Of a DNA stretch of 64,000 bases, positions 34,912 to 45,068 are shown in pieces. The DNA lies in NCBI GenBank assembly GCA_947494695.1, contig CANLWB010000002.1, positions 1 through 64,000 on the forward strand, written 5' to 3'. The position numbers and the translations under genes were made by a program. This DNA is from an uncultured Flavobacteriaceae bacterium. GTDB lineage: Bacteria; Bacteroidota; Bacteroidia; Flavobacteriales; Flavobacteriaceae. Numbering within the stretch: position 1 is the stretch's first letter; every line of letters starts with the position of its first letter. Below the pieces are notes generated by a model, which saw only the letters and a list, made by a program, of their open reading frames with translations, had not been told where the DNA came from and made no database searches.

Positions 34912-36465
34912 TTACAAATCAAACTTAATCCCTTGTGCCAAAGGCAGCTCGGTTGTGTAATTTATAGTATTGGTTTGACGTCTCATATACACTTTCCAGG
35001 CATCAGATCCGGACTCGCGACCACCACCAGTTTCCTTTTCACCACCAAAGGCACCTCCAATCTCGGCACCCGAAGTTCCAATGTTTACATTGGCAATACC
35101 ACAATCTGAACCGGCAGCCGATAAGAAACGTTCGGCCTCTCTAAGGTTATTGGTCATAATCGCAGAACTTAGTCCTTGCGCTACATTGTTTTGAATCTCG
35201 ATTGCATGTTCAACATCACCAGAATACTTTAATAGATATAACACCGGAGCAAATGTCTCGTGCTGTACAATCTCGAAATTTGGCTTGGCCTCGGCGATAG
35301 CTGGTTTTACATAACATCCGCTTTCGTAGCCAGCACCAGATAGTACACCGCCTTCAATAATAAGATGACCGCCTTCCTCGACAACTTTGGCGAGTGCGTG
35401 TTCATACATGTTCACCGCATCTGTATCTATTAACGGACCGACATGATTGTTTTCATCCAACGGATTTCCAATACGTAATTGTTTATAAGCATCTACAATG
35501 GCATTTTTTACTTGATCGTAAATACTATCGTGAATAATTAAACGGCGCGTTGAGGTACAGCGCTGTCCGGCAGTCCCTACCGCTCCAAACACAGCACCAA
35601 TAACAGTCATTTTTATATCGGCATCGGGAGATACAATAATAGCATTGTTTCCTCCCAGTTCTAATAAACTTTTACCTAAGCGCGCTGCAACTTCCTGAGC
35701 CACAATTTTACCCATTCTGGTAGAGCCAGTTGCAGAAACAAGGGGAATACGCGCATCTTTGGTCATGAATTCACCCACATTATAATCACCATTAATTAGG
35801 CAAGAAATACCCTCTGGTAAATCATTTTCTTTTAAAACTTCTGCTATAATATTCTGGCAAGCAATCCCACATATCGGTGTTTTTTCAGAAGGTTTCCATA
35901 CGCAGACATCACCACAAACCCATGCTAAAGCCGTGTTCCATGCCCATACTGCAACAGGAAAGTTAAAGGCCGAAATAATCCCAACAACACCCAAAGGATG
36001 ATATTGCTCGTACATTCTGTGTCCGGGACGTTCAGAATGCATGGTTAATCCGTGAAGCTGACGCGACAATCCAACGGCAAAATCACAGATATCAATCATT
36101 TCCTGAACCTCTCCTAACCCTTCCTGGTAAGATTTGCCCATTTCGTAAGAAACAAGTGTTCCAAGAGCTTCTTTCTTTGTTCGTAATTTTTCTCCAAACT
36201 GACGTACAATCTCTCCACGTTGAGGTGCTGGTACAGTTCTCCAAACTTTGAAGGCTTTTGTAGCTTGCCCCATCACAGTTTCATAATCTTCCCGGGTTGT
36301 TAATTTGACCTTACCAACCAATTGACCATCAACTGGTGAATAGCTTTCAAGAATAGCACCATGAGAGAAATTATTGGAACCTGTTGAGGTGCCTTCATTT
36401 AAATTTTTAACATCTAATTGTATTAAAGCGTCATTTATTCCGAAATCAGCAGAAATTGCACTCAT
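34912..36465 (-). CDS. ALDH7-type aldehyde dehydrogenase (probable piperideine-6-carboxylate/aminoadipate semialdehyde dehydrogenase)
   Basis: 517-residue NAD(P)-dependent aldehyde dehydrogenase. Catalytic Cys C303 in GQRCTSTRR and general base E269 in LLELGGNN are present, with the cofactor loops SAFNFPVAVWAWN, WKPSEKTP and SATGSTRMGK. GQRCTSTRR, the GAFGGEKETGGGRESGSDAWK C-terminal block and the length place it in the ALDH7 (antiquitin/AmaB) branch, whose usual job is oxidising the lysine-derived semialdehyde to 2-aminoadipate. Other aldehydes cannot be excluded. It is monocistronic with a terminator downstream. Confidence 0.9.
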   Translation of the reverse strand: MSAISADFGINDALIQLDVKNLNEGTSTGSNNFSHGAILESYSPVDGQLVGKVKLTTREDYETVMGQATKAFKVWRTVPAPQRGEIVRQFGEKLRTKKEALGTLVSYEMGKSYQEGLGEVQEMIDICDFAVGLSRQLHGLTMHSERPGHRMYEQYHPLGVVGIISAFNFPVAVWAWNTALAWVCGDVCVWKPSEKTPICGIACQNIIAEVLKENDLPEGISCLINGDYNVGEFMTKDARIPLVSATGSTRMGKIVAQEVAARLGKSLLELGGNNAIIVSPDADIKMTVIGAVFGAVGTAGQRCTSTRRLIIHDSIYDQVKNAIVDAYKQLRIGNPLDENNHVGPLIDTDAVNMYEHALAKVVEEGGHLIIEGGVLSGAGYESGCYVKPAIAEAKPNFEIVQHETFAPVLYLLKYSGDVEHAIEIQNNVAQGLSSAIMTNNLREAERFLSAAGSDCGIANVNIGTSGAEIGGAFGGEKETGGGRESGSDAWKVYMRRQTNTINYTTELPLAQGIKFDL

Positions 36466-36589
36466 ATGTATAGGTTTTTTGCGAATTGTTTAATGTTCTG
36501 CAAGATACTTATAAAGTTTATATGAACGCCCGTAATTTATCATAAGTCAGAAAATATCATGATTTTGTAGTTCCGACAAAGGCGTCATG

Positions 36590-36712
36590 CCTGTCGATAG
36601 ACAGGGAATCTCACGTATCATAAATACATGCCTTATGTGATTCGACAGAGAGCGGAAGACATCTTAATTTTGATTCTTCCTCTTAATGACAACGATTTTT
36701 GTCGAATCACAT
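36590..36712. repeat. Intergenic hairpin element
   Basis: Within the 36466-36845 gap: a perfect hairpin CCTGTC-gata-GACAGG (36590-36605), and a 13-bp perfect inverted repeat ATGTGATTCGACA (36635-36647) / TGTCGAATCACAT (36700-36712) around a 52-bp loop. No gene is present in the gap. Confidence 0.6.
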
Positions 36713-36845
36713 ATAAGTGTCTAATTATAAATATGTTGCATATGTAATTTACGTTGATTATTACAAATTACTGACAAATAGAAAATAAATCCATTAATGA
36801 TGTTTTTTTAATGAAACCTGCCAATAAATTACGCGGTGCGGCAGT

Positions 36846-37334
36846 CTATTTTTTCAAGAAAAGCTGGGTGAAATAGTAAGTTCCTGAGTCGTTTTTAGAA
36901 ACGCTAATACCAATATGAGAAAAGTCGCCTTCAATATTTTTACGATGCCCACTGCTATTTAACCAGGCCGTCATAACCTGTTCGGCCGACCTCTGTTTAA
37001 ACGCCACATTTTCACCTACGTTCTTAGCATCCTCCTCATCAAACAGTCGATTTGCCCGATGATCAAAATTGTCGTGACTGATGTCTCCCTGACTAATCAT
37101 GAACATATTGTGTTCTTCGGCTAAGTTTTCTGCTAAAGTATTGGTCTTTAAAATGTCTTTTCCAATGCCGGAACGATGTTCATTGACGAGTTGTAATATT
37201 TTAGTAGCCATATCGATAACCACTTCCTGTTCAGGATCGGTGGCCGAGTCATCATCTTTCGAACACCCTATGTTACAGGTTAAAATGGTTAAAAATGCTA
37301 AAGTAAGCCCTGCTCTTAATACATATTTTTTCAT
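36846..37334 (-). CDS. CAP-domain (SCP/PR-1-like) lipoprotein
   Basis: 162 residues. The lipoprotein signal ends in LTCNIGC. The CAP domain spans about 40-160: ILQLVNEHRSGIGKDILKTNTLAENLAEEHNMFMISQGDISHDNFDHRANRLFDEE ... VGENVAFKQRSAEQVMTAWLNSSGHRKNIEGDFSHIGISV. The conserved His and Glu positions (SHDNF, GENVA, SGHRKNI) of the CAP cavity are present. The protein is anchored to a membrane; its exact role is unknown. Confidence 0.88.
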   Translation of the reverse strand: MKKYVLRAGLTLAFLTILTCNIGCSKDDDSATDPEQEVVIDMATKILQLVNEHRSGIGKDILKTNTLAENLAEEHNMFMISQGDISHDNFDHRANRLFDEEDAKNVGENVAFKQRSAEQVMTAWLNSSGHRKNIEGDFSHIGISVSKNDSGTYYFTQLFLKK

Positions 37335-37781
37335 GATTTAGGTGATTTAGGTTGTTTAAATATACGATCTCTGTGCTGTTCTTGGTTCATTTGTCGTCTT
37401 AAATCGTATCACGCATTTAGAATAAACCCAACCTAAATTGTAATTCTAAGGTTTAACCTTCTTATAAGGTGTTTTTGTTGCCTATCTGTTGGCAGTTAAC
37501 TTGAGAAGAGATTCCATAATATCACCATTTGAAAACTATTAGAGCTAGTGTATATGCCGTCTGCAATTGATGTGTTCGATCCTTATAGCCCTGTTTATAG
37601 CTTAAATGGGTTACTGCTATTTCACTGAATAAGGGGATGTAAGGATGAAACTGCGTCTCTATTTTTGCTGTAGCGTTTAAAATGTTAGAATGAGATGAGG
37701 GGATTTTACAAAATTGTAAAAGTCGAGATGAGTTCATTATAAAACCATTAACTTTAATCACTCTAACTATTCAATTTTAAA
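37335..37781. other. Gene-free intergenic stretch
   Basis: 447 bases between divergent genes. A short hairpin ACCTT-cttat-AAGGT followed by GTTTTT (about 37456-37477) is the only structure noted. A 79-codon minus-strand reading frame inside is judged accidental. Confidence 0.5.
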
Positions 37782-38846
37782 ATGAAAAAACTTGTAGCTC
37801 TAACCGTTGTTTTAATGACTTTAACCTGTTGTAAAAACGAATCGAAATCTCCAGTAAAACATACCGAAGACGTAACAAGTAAACCAGGGTTCTCCATAAT
37901 AATTCACGGAGGAGCCGGAACCATTTTAAGAGAAAATATGACTCCTGAAAAAGAAGCTGCCTATAAAGAAACCTTAGAGAAGGCTATTAAAGTAGGCTAC
38001 ACCGTTTTAAAAGAAGGAGGTTCCAGTCTGGATGCCGTGCAAAAGACCATAAATATCATGGAAGACTCGCCGTTATTTAATGCCGGAAAGGGGGCAGTGT
38101 TTACCCATGCTGGAACTAATGAACATGATGCATCTATTATGGACGGAAAAACTTTAAATGCAGGAGCCTCGGCTGGTACAACCATAGTGAAAAACCCAAT
38201 TAATTTGGCTAGGGCCATTATGGATCAATCCGATCATGTGATGCTGTCTGGGCATGGTGCAAATACCTTTGCGAAAGAACAAGGTTTACAAATCGTGGAG
38301 CCCGATTATTTCTTTACAGAAAGGCGTCATAAATCGCTCGAAAAGATTAAAACATCGGAAAAATTGGAATTAGACCACGACGATAAAACCGCTGCCTTGT
38401 TCTATGATGAAGATATTAAAAATTCGAAGTTTGGAACGGTTGGTTGCGCCGCACTGGACAAAAACGGAAATTTGGCCGCAGGAACTTCAACGGGGGGGAT
38501 GACAAACAAACGGTGGGGACGTATTGGAGATTCTCCAATAATTGGAGCAGGAACCTATGCCAATAATAATACCTGTGCCGTATCTAGCACGGGGTGGGGA
38601 GAATATTTTATTCGTGCTATGGTGGCTCATGATATTTCTGCACTTATGGAATACAAAAGTATGTCGTTAAAGGAAGCCGCTAAAGAGGTTATTCAAAACA
38701 AATTAAGCCAATTGGGGGGTACAGGGGGTATTGTCGCGGTTGACAAAAACGGACATATGGTTGCTGAATTCAATACAGCAGGTATGTACAGAGCGACTAT
38801 GAATGATAAAGGAGAATTATCAATTGGTATTTACAACAATAATTAA
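37782..38846 (+). CDS. Isoaspartyl peptidase / L-asparaginase family (Ntn-hydrolase)
   Basis: 354 residues. A lipoprotein-type signal (MKKLVALTVVLMTLTCC) is followed by FSIIIHGGAGTI, the family opening. The autocatalytic cleavage site is at G218-T219 in KFGTVGCAALD; T219 becomes the N-terminal nucleophile of the beta chain. Downstream STGGMTNKRWGRIGDSPIIGAGTYAN and GGTGGIVAVDKNGH are the substrate-binding blocks. The enzyme hydrolyses isoaspartyl dipeptides and asparagine, here after export. It precedes the alpha-2-macroglobulin gene by 123 bp. Confidence 0.92.
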   Translation: MKKLVALTVVLMTLTCCKNESKSPVKHTEDVTSKPGFSIIIHGGAGTILRENMTPEKEAAYKETLEKAIKVGYTVLKEGGSSLDAVQKTINIMEDSPLFNAGKGAVFTHAGTNEHDASIMDGKTLNAGASAGTTIVKNPINLARAIMDQSDHVMLSGHGANTFAKEQGLQIVEPDYFFTERRHKSLEKIKTSEKLELDHDDKTAALFYDEDIKNSKFGTVGCAALDKNGNLAAGTSTGGMTNKRWGRIGDSPIIGAGTYANNNTCAVSSTGWGEYFIRAMVAHDISALMEYKSMSLKEAAKEVIQNKLSQLGGTGGIVAVDKNGHMVAEFNTAGMYRATMNDKGELSIGIYNNN

Positions 38847-38895
38847 ACTTTTAAGAATAATTTAACTATAACCTAAAGTCTAAAGAATAAAATTT

Positions 38896-38932
38896 AAACG
38901 TAAATAGTTTAACCAGAAATAACTTACGTTTG
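38896..38932 (+). promoter_or_regulatory. Candidate promoter/operator of the alpha-2-macroglobulin gene
   Basis: TACGTTTG (38925-38932) matches the -7 consensus TAnnTTTG, 37 nt before the ATG. It overlaps the right arm of an 8-bp inverted repeat AAACGTAA (38896-38903) / TTACGTTT (38924-38931), which could be an operator. Confidence 0.4.
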
Positions 38933-38969
38933 AGTTTTTAAGTGCACTTTCATTTAAAACCAACGTCTT

Positions 38970-41900
38970 ATGCTGTCAAAAAAATTACTATCCTTTGTAT
39001 TGCTTATGGTCCTGGTAACATCTTGTAAAAAGAAGCCAGTAGAAACCGATAACCTCTTTAAGTTTAAAGAGTATATAAGCTTTACCACCTCCGGACTTAC
39101 TTCGGTAGCGAGTCCAATTGAAATTAGTTTAACCAAAGACGTCGAAGGATGGGATATGGGTATGGAAATTACAGATCGTATAGTTTCCATATCACCCGAT
39201 GTGGAAGGTAAATTAGAAGTAGCAAATCAACATGCTTTGTTATTTACACCAAATCAACCCTTAAAACCTTCTACCGAATACTCGGTTACCGTAAAGCTAT
39301 CCGATATTTACAAAGACATTCCCAGTGATTATAAAACGTACACGTTTCAGTTTAAAACCATTACGCCAAGTTTCAATGTTGTAACCAGCAATTTACAATC
39401 CTATAGTAAAAAATGGCAGTATTTAGAAGGTGTCATAAAATCTGCCGATGTTATTTCCTTAGACCATGCCCGCGAGTTGGTTAAAGCGTCTCAAGATAGT
39501 AAGAATTTGAACATTGTTTTTAATGAAGCAAATAAAACAAACACGGTTTTTGATTTTAAAATAGATAGTATAAGACGTCTGGATAACGATAGCAAGATTT
39601 TGGTTGCCTGGAATGGTAAGGCTATTAATGCAGATAACAAAGGAGAAAATGAGGTGAACATTCCTGGGATAAATAACTTCACCATTACCAAAACAGAGGT
39701 TGTACAATCACCCGAACAATACTTATTGATTAATTTCTCCGATCCTTTAAAAAAACAGCAGAATTTTGATGGTTTGGTATCGCTTCAAAATGTAAAAAAA
39801 CCAAAGTATGTGGTCGATGGGAATGTCCTAAAAGTGTATCCAGATACTAAACTGGTAGGTAATATTCAAGTGGATGTTTTTCAGGGTATAAAAAACACCG
39901 ATGGTATAAAACTTAGAAATCCGTTTTCAGAAACCATTGCTTTCGAAGCCTTGAAGCCAGAAGTACGTTTAATAAGTAATGGTAACATTCTACCAAACTC
40001 AGAGCAATTAAAATTCAATTTTGAAGCCGTTAATCTTAGTGCTGTCGATGTAAGAATCATTAAAATTTTCGAGGATAATATTCTTCAGTTCTTACAAGAC
40101 AATAAAATGAGTAGCGATAACAGCCATGAAATTAGAAAAGTAGGGCGTCGTATTGCAAAAAAAACGATTCCGCTAGTGTCTGAAGCCGAAAATACGGAGA
40201 AATGGAGAGCCTATAGTATCGATTTATCAAAATTCTTTAAGGCCGACCCCGGTGCGATTTATCGTGTGGAAGTTAGTTTTAAGCCAAGTTATTCCCTATA
40301 CGATTGCAGTAGCGTGGCTAGGGTAGATAATGTAGAAGGTGATTCTTATGAAGAAGCCTATTATGAAGATGATTATGCTGACGATTCTCCCGAAAATGAG
40401 GACCTAAGAGAAGAAGCCTATTGGAATAATTTAAACTACCAATATCGTAACAATTATTATAGCTGGAGCGAGCGAGATAACCCATGTCATAGTTCTTATT
40501 ACAACGAGTCACGTGTATTGTCTCAAAACCTAATTGCTTCAAACCTGGGCGTGATCGCCAAGCGTGGTACTAATAACTCATATTATTTTGCAGTTACTAA
40601 TATTTTAAATACGAACCCTGAGGCAAATGCTAATGTGAGTCTGTACAATTTTCAGCAGCAAAAACTTGAAGAGGTAAGTACCAATGCTGAAGGTCTGGCA
40701 ACTATAGATGCAGAAAAACATGCTTCCTTTGCCATTGTTTCGAAAGGTAATAATGTTAGTTATATAAGACTTGATGATGGCAACTCTTTATCGTTAAGTA
40801 AGTTCGATGTATCTGGAAACCGATTGCAACGTGGACTAAAAGGTTATATCTATGGCGAACGTGGTGTTTGGAGACCCGGAGATACGTTACACCTGGCGTT
40901 TATGTTAAATGATAATGCCAATAAACTTCCTAAACAACATCCCGTAAAAATGGAAGTGAGAAATCCAAGTGGTAAACTAGTTTATAAAAAGGTAGAAATT
41001 GATAATGTTAATAATTTTTTCAAGTTTACAGTGCCAACATCGACCGAAGATGAAACAGGAAACTACAGCGCAAAGGTTTCGGTTGGCGGAGCTACTTTTT
41101 ACAAGAACTTAAGTATAGAAACGGTTAAACCCAACCGATTAAAAATTAAAGTCGATTTTGAAAACGAGGTACTCACCAGTACAGAGCCTCTAAAAGGAAC
41201 TTTAGGTATAAAATGGTTGCATGGTGCCCCCGGTAAGTATTTGAAAGCCGAAGTGAAAGCTAAATTCAGTACTTCAAATTCTGGGTTTAAGAATTATAAG
41301 GACTATACGTTTAATGATCCAACACGCTATTTTAGTGCAGAAGATATTAATGTTTTTGAAGGAAAGGTTAACCAGGAAGGGCAGGCAACAATCTCTAACA
41401 AAATAGCAGTTGGAAAGAATGCACCAGGAATGCTAAACGTTCATTTTTTAGTGCGTGCATTTGAAAACGGAGGAGATTTTTCATTAGACGCTTTTACAAA
41501 AAAATATGCACCTTATTCGTCCTTTGTTGGATTAAAATCTCCCAAGGGAAATGCCTATGGTTCTTATTATACTGATGAAAATCAGCGTTTCGACCTGGTG
41601 GTAGTCGATGCGAATGGAAAACCTGTAAAACGAGATAATCTAGAAGTAAAGGTTTATAAAATTGAATGGCGTTGGTGGTGGAATTCGTCTTACGATAACT
41701 TGTCGAGTTACGTATCCAGTAGTTATCACAGACCTTATTTAAGCTCTAAAATAAGTACGAATGCCAGTGGAAAAGCGACACTGAATATTAATATTCCGGA
41801 CCATGAGCGTGGACGTTACCTCATAAGAATTAAAGACCCTGTGAGTGGTCACGCCACAGGTAGAACTGCGTACTTCTATAAGAATTGGTGGCAAAATGCT

Positions 41901-44528
41901 TCATCTGGAGATAAAAGTGCTGCAAAAATGCTTGTTTTTTCGACAGATAAGGAAAAATATAATGTTGGTGAAACGGCTAAAGTAACCTTTCAATCGGGTA
42001 GTCAGGGTAGAGCATTGGTTAGTATTGAAAACGGTACAGAAGTGCTGGATTACAGGTGGATAAAGACCAGTCCTGGAGAAACTGTGGTCGATATTCCTGT
42101 AACACCCGAAATGGCGCCTAATGTGTTTATTAATATATCATTGTTACAACCGCATGCGATCTCTGCCAACGATCTACCAATTCGCTTGTTTGGAGTCATT
42201 CCTATGCTGGTTGAAGACCCGAATACCAAGTTAGAACCTGTGTTAAAAATGCCGGAAAAATTACGTCCGGATCAAGAATTTAAGGTGACCATTTCTGAAA
42301 AGAACAAAAAAGCGATGACCTATACATTGGCTATAGTAGAAGAGGGTTTATTAGATTTAACTAGATTTAAAACACCAAATGCATGGAGCTCATTCTACGC
42401 AAGACAAGCGCTAGGCGTAAAAACCTGGGATATTTTTGATGATGTCGTAGGGGCCTATTCAGGAAGTATTGATCAGGTACTTTCCATTGGTGGTGGTTTT
42501 AGCGGAGCTGGTGGAAAGAATAAAAAGGCCAATAGATTTAAACCCGTAGTTAAATATTTGGGACCCTTTAAATTAGAAGCAGGAGGCCGTAAGACACATC
42601 ACATAAAAATGCCAAATTATATTGGTGCAGTTAGAACCATGGTGGTTGCCGGTAATAATAATACAGAAGCTTATGGAAGCACAAGTAAATCGGTACAGGT
42701 TAAAAAGCCACTTATGGTATTAGCATCACTTCCCAGAAAGCTAAGCCCGGGGGAAAAGGTAACGCTTCCTGTGACTGTTTTTGCTATGGAACCCAAAGTT
42801 AAAAATGTAAATATTAGCTTAAAACTAAGCTCTGGTATTTCTATTGTTGGTGATACCTCTAAATCGCTTTCATTTGCTCAACCCGATGAGCAAATGGCTT
42901 ACTTTGAGTTGGACGTAAGTAAGGCAAAAGGATTCAATACCATTGAGGTGATTGCTTCTGGGAATGGAGAAAAATCAACATATAAGGTCGAATTGGATGT
43001 TGTTAACCCCAACCCGATTACGTCCAAACCTATTGATAAAACGCTGGAGTCCAAGGCATCAGAATCGATCGCATTTTCAACGTTTGGAGTGTATGGAACA
43101 AATTCGGCAACCTTAGAGTTCTCTACCATGCCGCCCATGGATTTTTCTCGTAGGCTAAAGTATCTAATTCAATACCCGCATGGTTGTTTAGAACAAACAA
43201 CCTCAAGTGTATTTCCTCAACTGTTTTTAAATGATATTTTTGACTTAACGCACGACAAGAAGCAAAAAATTAAAAACAATATTGAAAATGGGATTAAACG
43301 TTTAGGACATTTCCAAAAACCAAATGGCGGTTTAAGCTATTGGATGGGTGAAAGTTATTCAAGTGACTGGGGAACGAGTTATGCCGGTCATTTTATGCTG
43401 GAAGCTGAAAAGAAGGGCTTTGTCTTACCACTTACATTTAAGAGTAATTGGATTAAATACCAACAACAGGTAGCCAGAGATTGGAGGCCTAGTTATAAAT
43501 CATATAATTCTGATCTGGCACAGGCTTATAGATTGTACACTTTAGCATTAGCGGGTCAGGCAGATTTGGCTGCTATGAATAGGCTACGTGAGTTTAGTGA
43601 GCTGTCTAACGAAGCCAAATGGCGATTAGCGGCAGCCTATGCTTTGGCCGGACAAAAAGAAGCAAGTACGTCTATCTCTAGATTGGCAAATATTAATTTT
43701 CAATCCAATCGTTACGATTATCACACCTATGGTTCGGTCGATAGGAACAGAGCAATGGCCTTGGAAACTATGGTGCTTACCGGTGATGAAAAAAGAAGAG
43801 AATTGGCACAATACATTGCTAAAGACCTGTCTGGTAACCGTTGGATGAGTACACAGACTACAGCTTATAGTCTATTAGCCATTGCAAAAATGGTTGAGGT
43901 AAATGGCGGGAAAGCTCTTAATGTGAGTTATACCTTGAATGGTAAAACAGAAACTATAAATACGAAAAGTGCTGTTGCCCAGAGGGAACTAGCTGTTATT
44001 GACGGAGAAAATACCGTAGCATTTACCAATAACAAAGATAATGTTGTTTATGTTCGTGTGCTTAATTCTGGGAAACTACCATTGGGTCGAGAATTGGCAG
44101 AACAACGTGGATTAAGTGTTTCTGTACAATACAAGGATCTAAGAGGAAATACAATTGATGTTTCTAAACTAAAGCAAGGTCAGGATTTTCTAGCTACCGT
44201 AAAAGTGAGTAATCTTAAAAACGAAAAAGTTAAAGATGTAGCGTTAACGCAAATATTTCCTTCGGGTTGGGAAATTGTAAATACACGATTTACAAGTTAT
44301 GGTAGCTCAACAACGAGCCAGGCAAGGTTTACCGATATTCGGGATGATCGCGTTAATTTCTATTTTGATCTGGGTCAGCGAGGCAAGTATAGTTCTAAAA
44401 CCTTTAGTGTCATGCTTAATGCGTCTTACCTGGGAACGTATTATTTACCAGGCGTACAGGCTGAAGCGATGTACGATAATGAGTATCTAGTGCGAACCAA
44501 AGGAAAATGGGTGACCGTAGAGAACTAA
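38970..44528 (+). CDS. Alpha-2-macroglobulin family lipoprotein (thioester type)
   Basis: 1852 residues, the usual size for a bacterial alpha-2-macroglobulin. The signal ends in the lipobox LVTSC, so it is a membrane lipoprotein. Macroglobulin-like beta domains follow, including the MG2-type region around residues 630-720 (RGLKGYIYGERGVWRPGDTLHLAFML). The thioester motif C1406-L-E-Q1409 in YPHGCLEQTTS is intact, and the alpha/alpha helical thioester domain continues to about 1690. Such proteins trap proteases that threaten the envelope. In E. coli the homologue sits beside pbpC; here pbpC lies two genes downstream, which supports a role in envelope protection and repair. Confidence 0.93.
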   Translation: MLSKKLLSFVLLMVLVTSCKKKPVETDNLFKFKEYISFTTSGLTSVASPIEISLTKDVEGWDMGMEITDRIVSISPDVEGKLEVANQHALLFTPNQPLKPSTEYSVTVKLSDIYKDIPSDYKTYTFQFKTITPSFNVVTSNLQSYSKKWQYLEGVIKSADVISLDHARELVKASQDSKNLNIVFNEANKTNTVFDFKIDSIRRLDNDSKILVAWNGKAINADNKGENEVNIPGINNFTITKTEVVQSPEQYLLINFSDPLKKQQNFDGLVSLQNVKKPKYVVDGNVLKVYPDTKLVGNIQVDVFQGIKNTDGIKLRNPFSETIAFEALKPEVRLISNGNILPNSEQLKFNFEAVNLSAVDVRIIKIFEDNILQFLQDNKMSSDNSHEIRKVGRRIAKKTIPLVSEAENTEKWRAYSIDLSKFFKADPGAIYRVEVSFKPSYSLYDCSSVARVDNVEGDSYEEAYYEDDYADDSPENEDLREEAYWNNLNYQYRNNYYSWSERDNPCHSSYYNESRVLSQNLIASNLGVIAKRGTNNSYYFAVTNILNTNPEANANVSLYNFQQQKLEEVSTNAEGLATIDAEKHASFAIVSKGNNVSYIRLDDGNSLSLSKFDVSGNRLQRGLKGYIYGERGVWRPGDTLHLAFMLNDNANKLPKQHPVKMEVRNPSGKLVYKKVEIDNVNNFFKFTVPTSTEDETGNYSAKVSVGGATFYKNLSIETVKPNRLKIKVDFENEVLTSTEPLKGTLGIKWLHGAPGKYLKAEVKAKFSTSNSGFKNYKDYTFNDPTRYFSAEDINVFEGKVNQEGQATISNKIAVGKNAPGMLNVHFLVRAFENGGDFSLDAFTKKYAPYSSFVGLKSPKGNAYGSYYTDENQRFDLVVVDANGKPVKRDNLEVKVYKIEWRWWWNSSYDNLSSYVSSSYHRPYLSSKISTNASGKATLNINIPDHERGRYLIRIKDPVSGHATGRTAYFYKNWWQNASSGDKSAAKMLVFSTDKEKYNVGETAKVTFQSGSQGRALVSIENGTEVLDYRWIKTSPGETVVDIPVTPEMAPNVFINISLLQPHAISANDLPIRLFGVIPMLVEDPNTKLEPVLKMPEKLRPDQEFKVTISEKNKKAMTYTLAIVEEGLLDLTRFKTPNAWSSFYARQALGVKTWDIFDDVVGAYSGSIDQVLSIGGGFSGAGGKNKKANRFKPVVKYLGPFKLEAGGRKTHHIKMPNYIGAVRTMVVAGNNNTEAYGSTSKSVQVKKPLMVLASLPRKLSPGEKVTLPVTVFAMEPKVKNVNISLKLSSGISIVGDTSKSLSFAQPDEQMAYFELDVSKAKGFNTIEVIASGNGEKSTYKVELDVVNPNPITSKPIDKTLESKASESIAFSTFGVYGTNSATLEFSTMPPMDFSRRLKYLIQYPHGCLEQTTSSVFPQLFLNDIFDLTHDKKQKIKNNIENGIKRLGHFQKPNGGLSYWMGESYSSDWGTSYAGHFMLEAEKKGFVLPLTFKSNWIKYQQQVARDWRPSYKSYNSDLAQAYRLYTLALAGQADLAAMNRLREFSELSNEAKWRLAAAYALAGQKEASTSISRLANINFQSNRYDYHTYGSVDRNRAMALETMVLTGDEKRRELAQYIAKDLSGNRWMSTQTTAYSLLAIAKMVEVNGGKALNVSYTLNGKTETINTKSAVAQRELAVIDGENTVAFTNNKDNVVYVRVLNSGKLPLGRELAEQRGLSVSVQYKDLRGNTIDVSKLKQGQDFLATVKVSNLKNEKVKDVALTQIFPSGWEIVNTRFTSYGSSTTSQARFTDIRDDRVNFYFDLGQRGKYSSKTFSVMLNASYLGTYYLPGVQAEAMYDNEYLVRTKGKWVTVEN

Positions 44529-44543
44529 GTTTGTAAATGAAAA

Positions 44544-44692
44544 ATGGTCTCAAGACGAGTTGTGATATCATGTTTGAGTCGTTTTCAGGTGTTCAATTTA
44601 GGTATAATGGAGATCTGCTGAACTTATTGCTAGTACATATCGGTTTCGGCAGACTCTTTGATATATTTAAATAGAAATAGTTTTGAGACCAT
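44544..44692. repeat. Inverted-repeat-bounded intergenic element
   Basis: ATGGTCTCAA (44544-44553) and TTGAGACCAT (44683-44692) form perfect 10-bp inverted ends of a 149-bp non-coding segment placed straight after the alpha-2-macroglobulin stop. It could fold as one long hairpin or be a MITE-like remnant. No clear target-site duplication is seen. Confidence 0.5.
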
Positions 44693-44719
44693 CAATGAAC
44701 TGAAAACTTGAATAAAAAT

Positions 44720-44854
44720 GAACCTTGTTTAAGGTTTCAAAAGTGCCCCTTTGAGTATTTCGAATTCACTTCGGGATATTTTGAGAAATTTTTGTCGAAA
44801 ATGTATTTGACCAGGCAAACAGGTTTTCGATATGATGTCGATTTATCAGGATCG
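44720..44854 (+). repeat. Diverged intergenic repeat, copy A
   Basis: Shares ordered blocks with 46079-46243: GAAcCTTGTTTAAG, TTTTGAG, a TTCGGGATA-like block, TTTTTGTcGAAAAT-TATTTG, and a GGCA-CAG-TTTTCGAT block ending in TATCAGGATC. It does not look coding; a 61-codon frame across it is incidental. The rest of the 44529-45068 gap shows no gene. Confidence 0.6.
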
Positions 44855-45068
44855 TTTTTTGTCCTGGTGAAAAGGACAAGTTTTAAGGCGTGATTTCAAG
44901 TCGGACATGGTGTAACTGACTAATCCAAAAACAACCAATAATAGAGCTTCTTCTAAGGTTTTGCAACGATTTATGCTGAATGAAGTTGAAGCAAAGGAAG
45001 GAAACATTGATGTCTTTTAAGAGATCAATGCGCAAAAGGTTATTTAATAAGTTAAAACAGAACAAAAC

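Noticed and set aside
37522-37761. 79-codon minus-strand reading frame in the gap before the isoaspartyl peptidase gene
   Set aside because: No recognisable start context, no domain, unusual composition, and it fills a spacer between divergent genes; probably accidental.
44708-44893. 61-codon plus-strand frame after the alpha-2-macroglobulin gene
   Set aside because: It is the translation of the intergenic repeat copy A; the other copy is not open in the same way.
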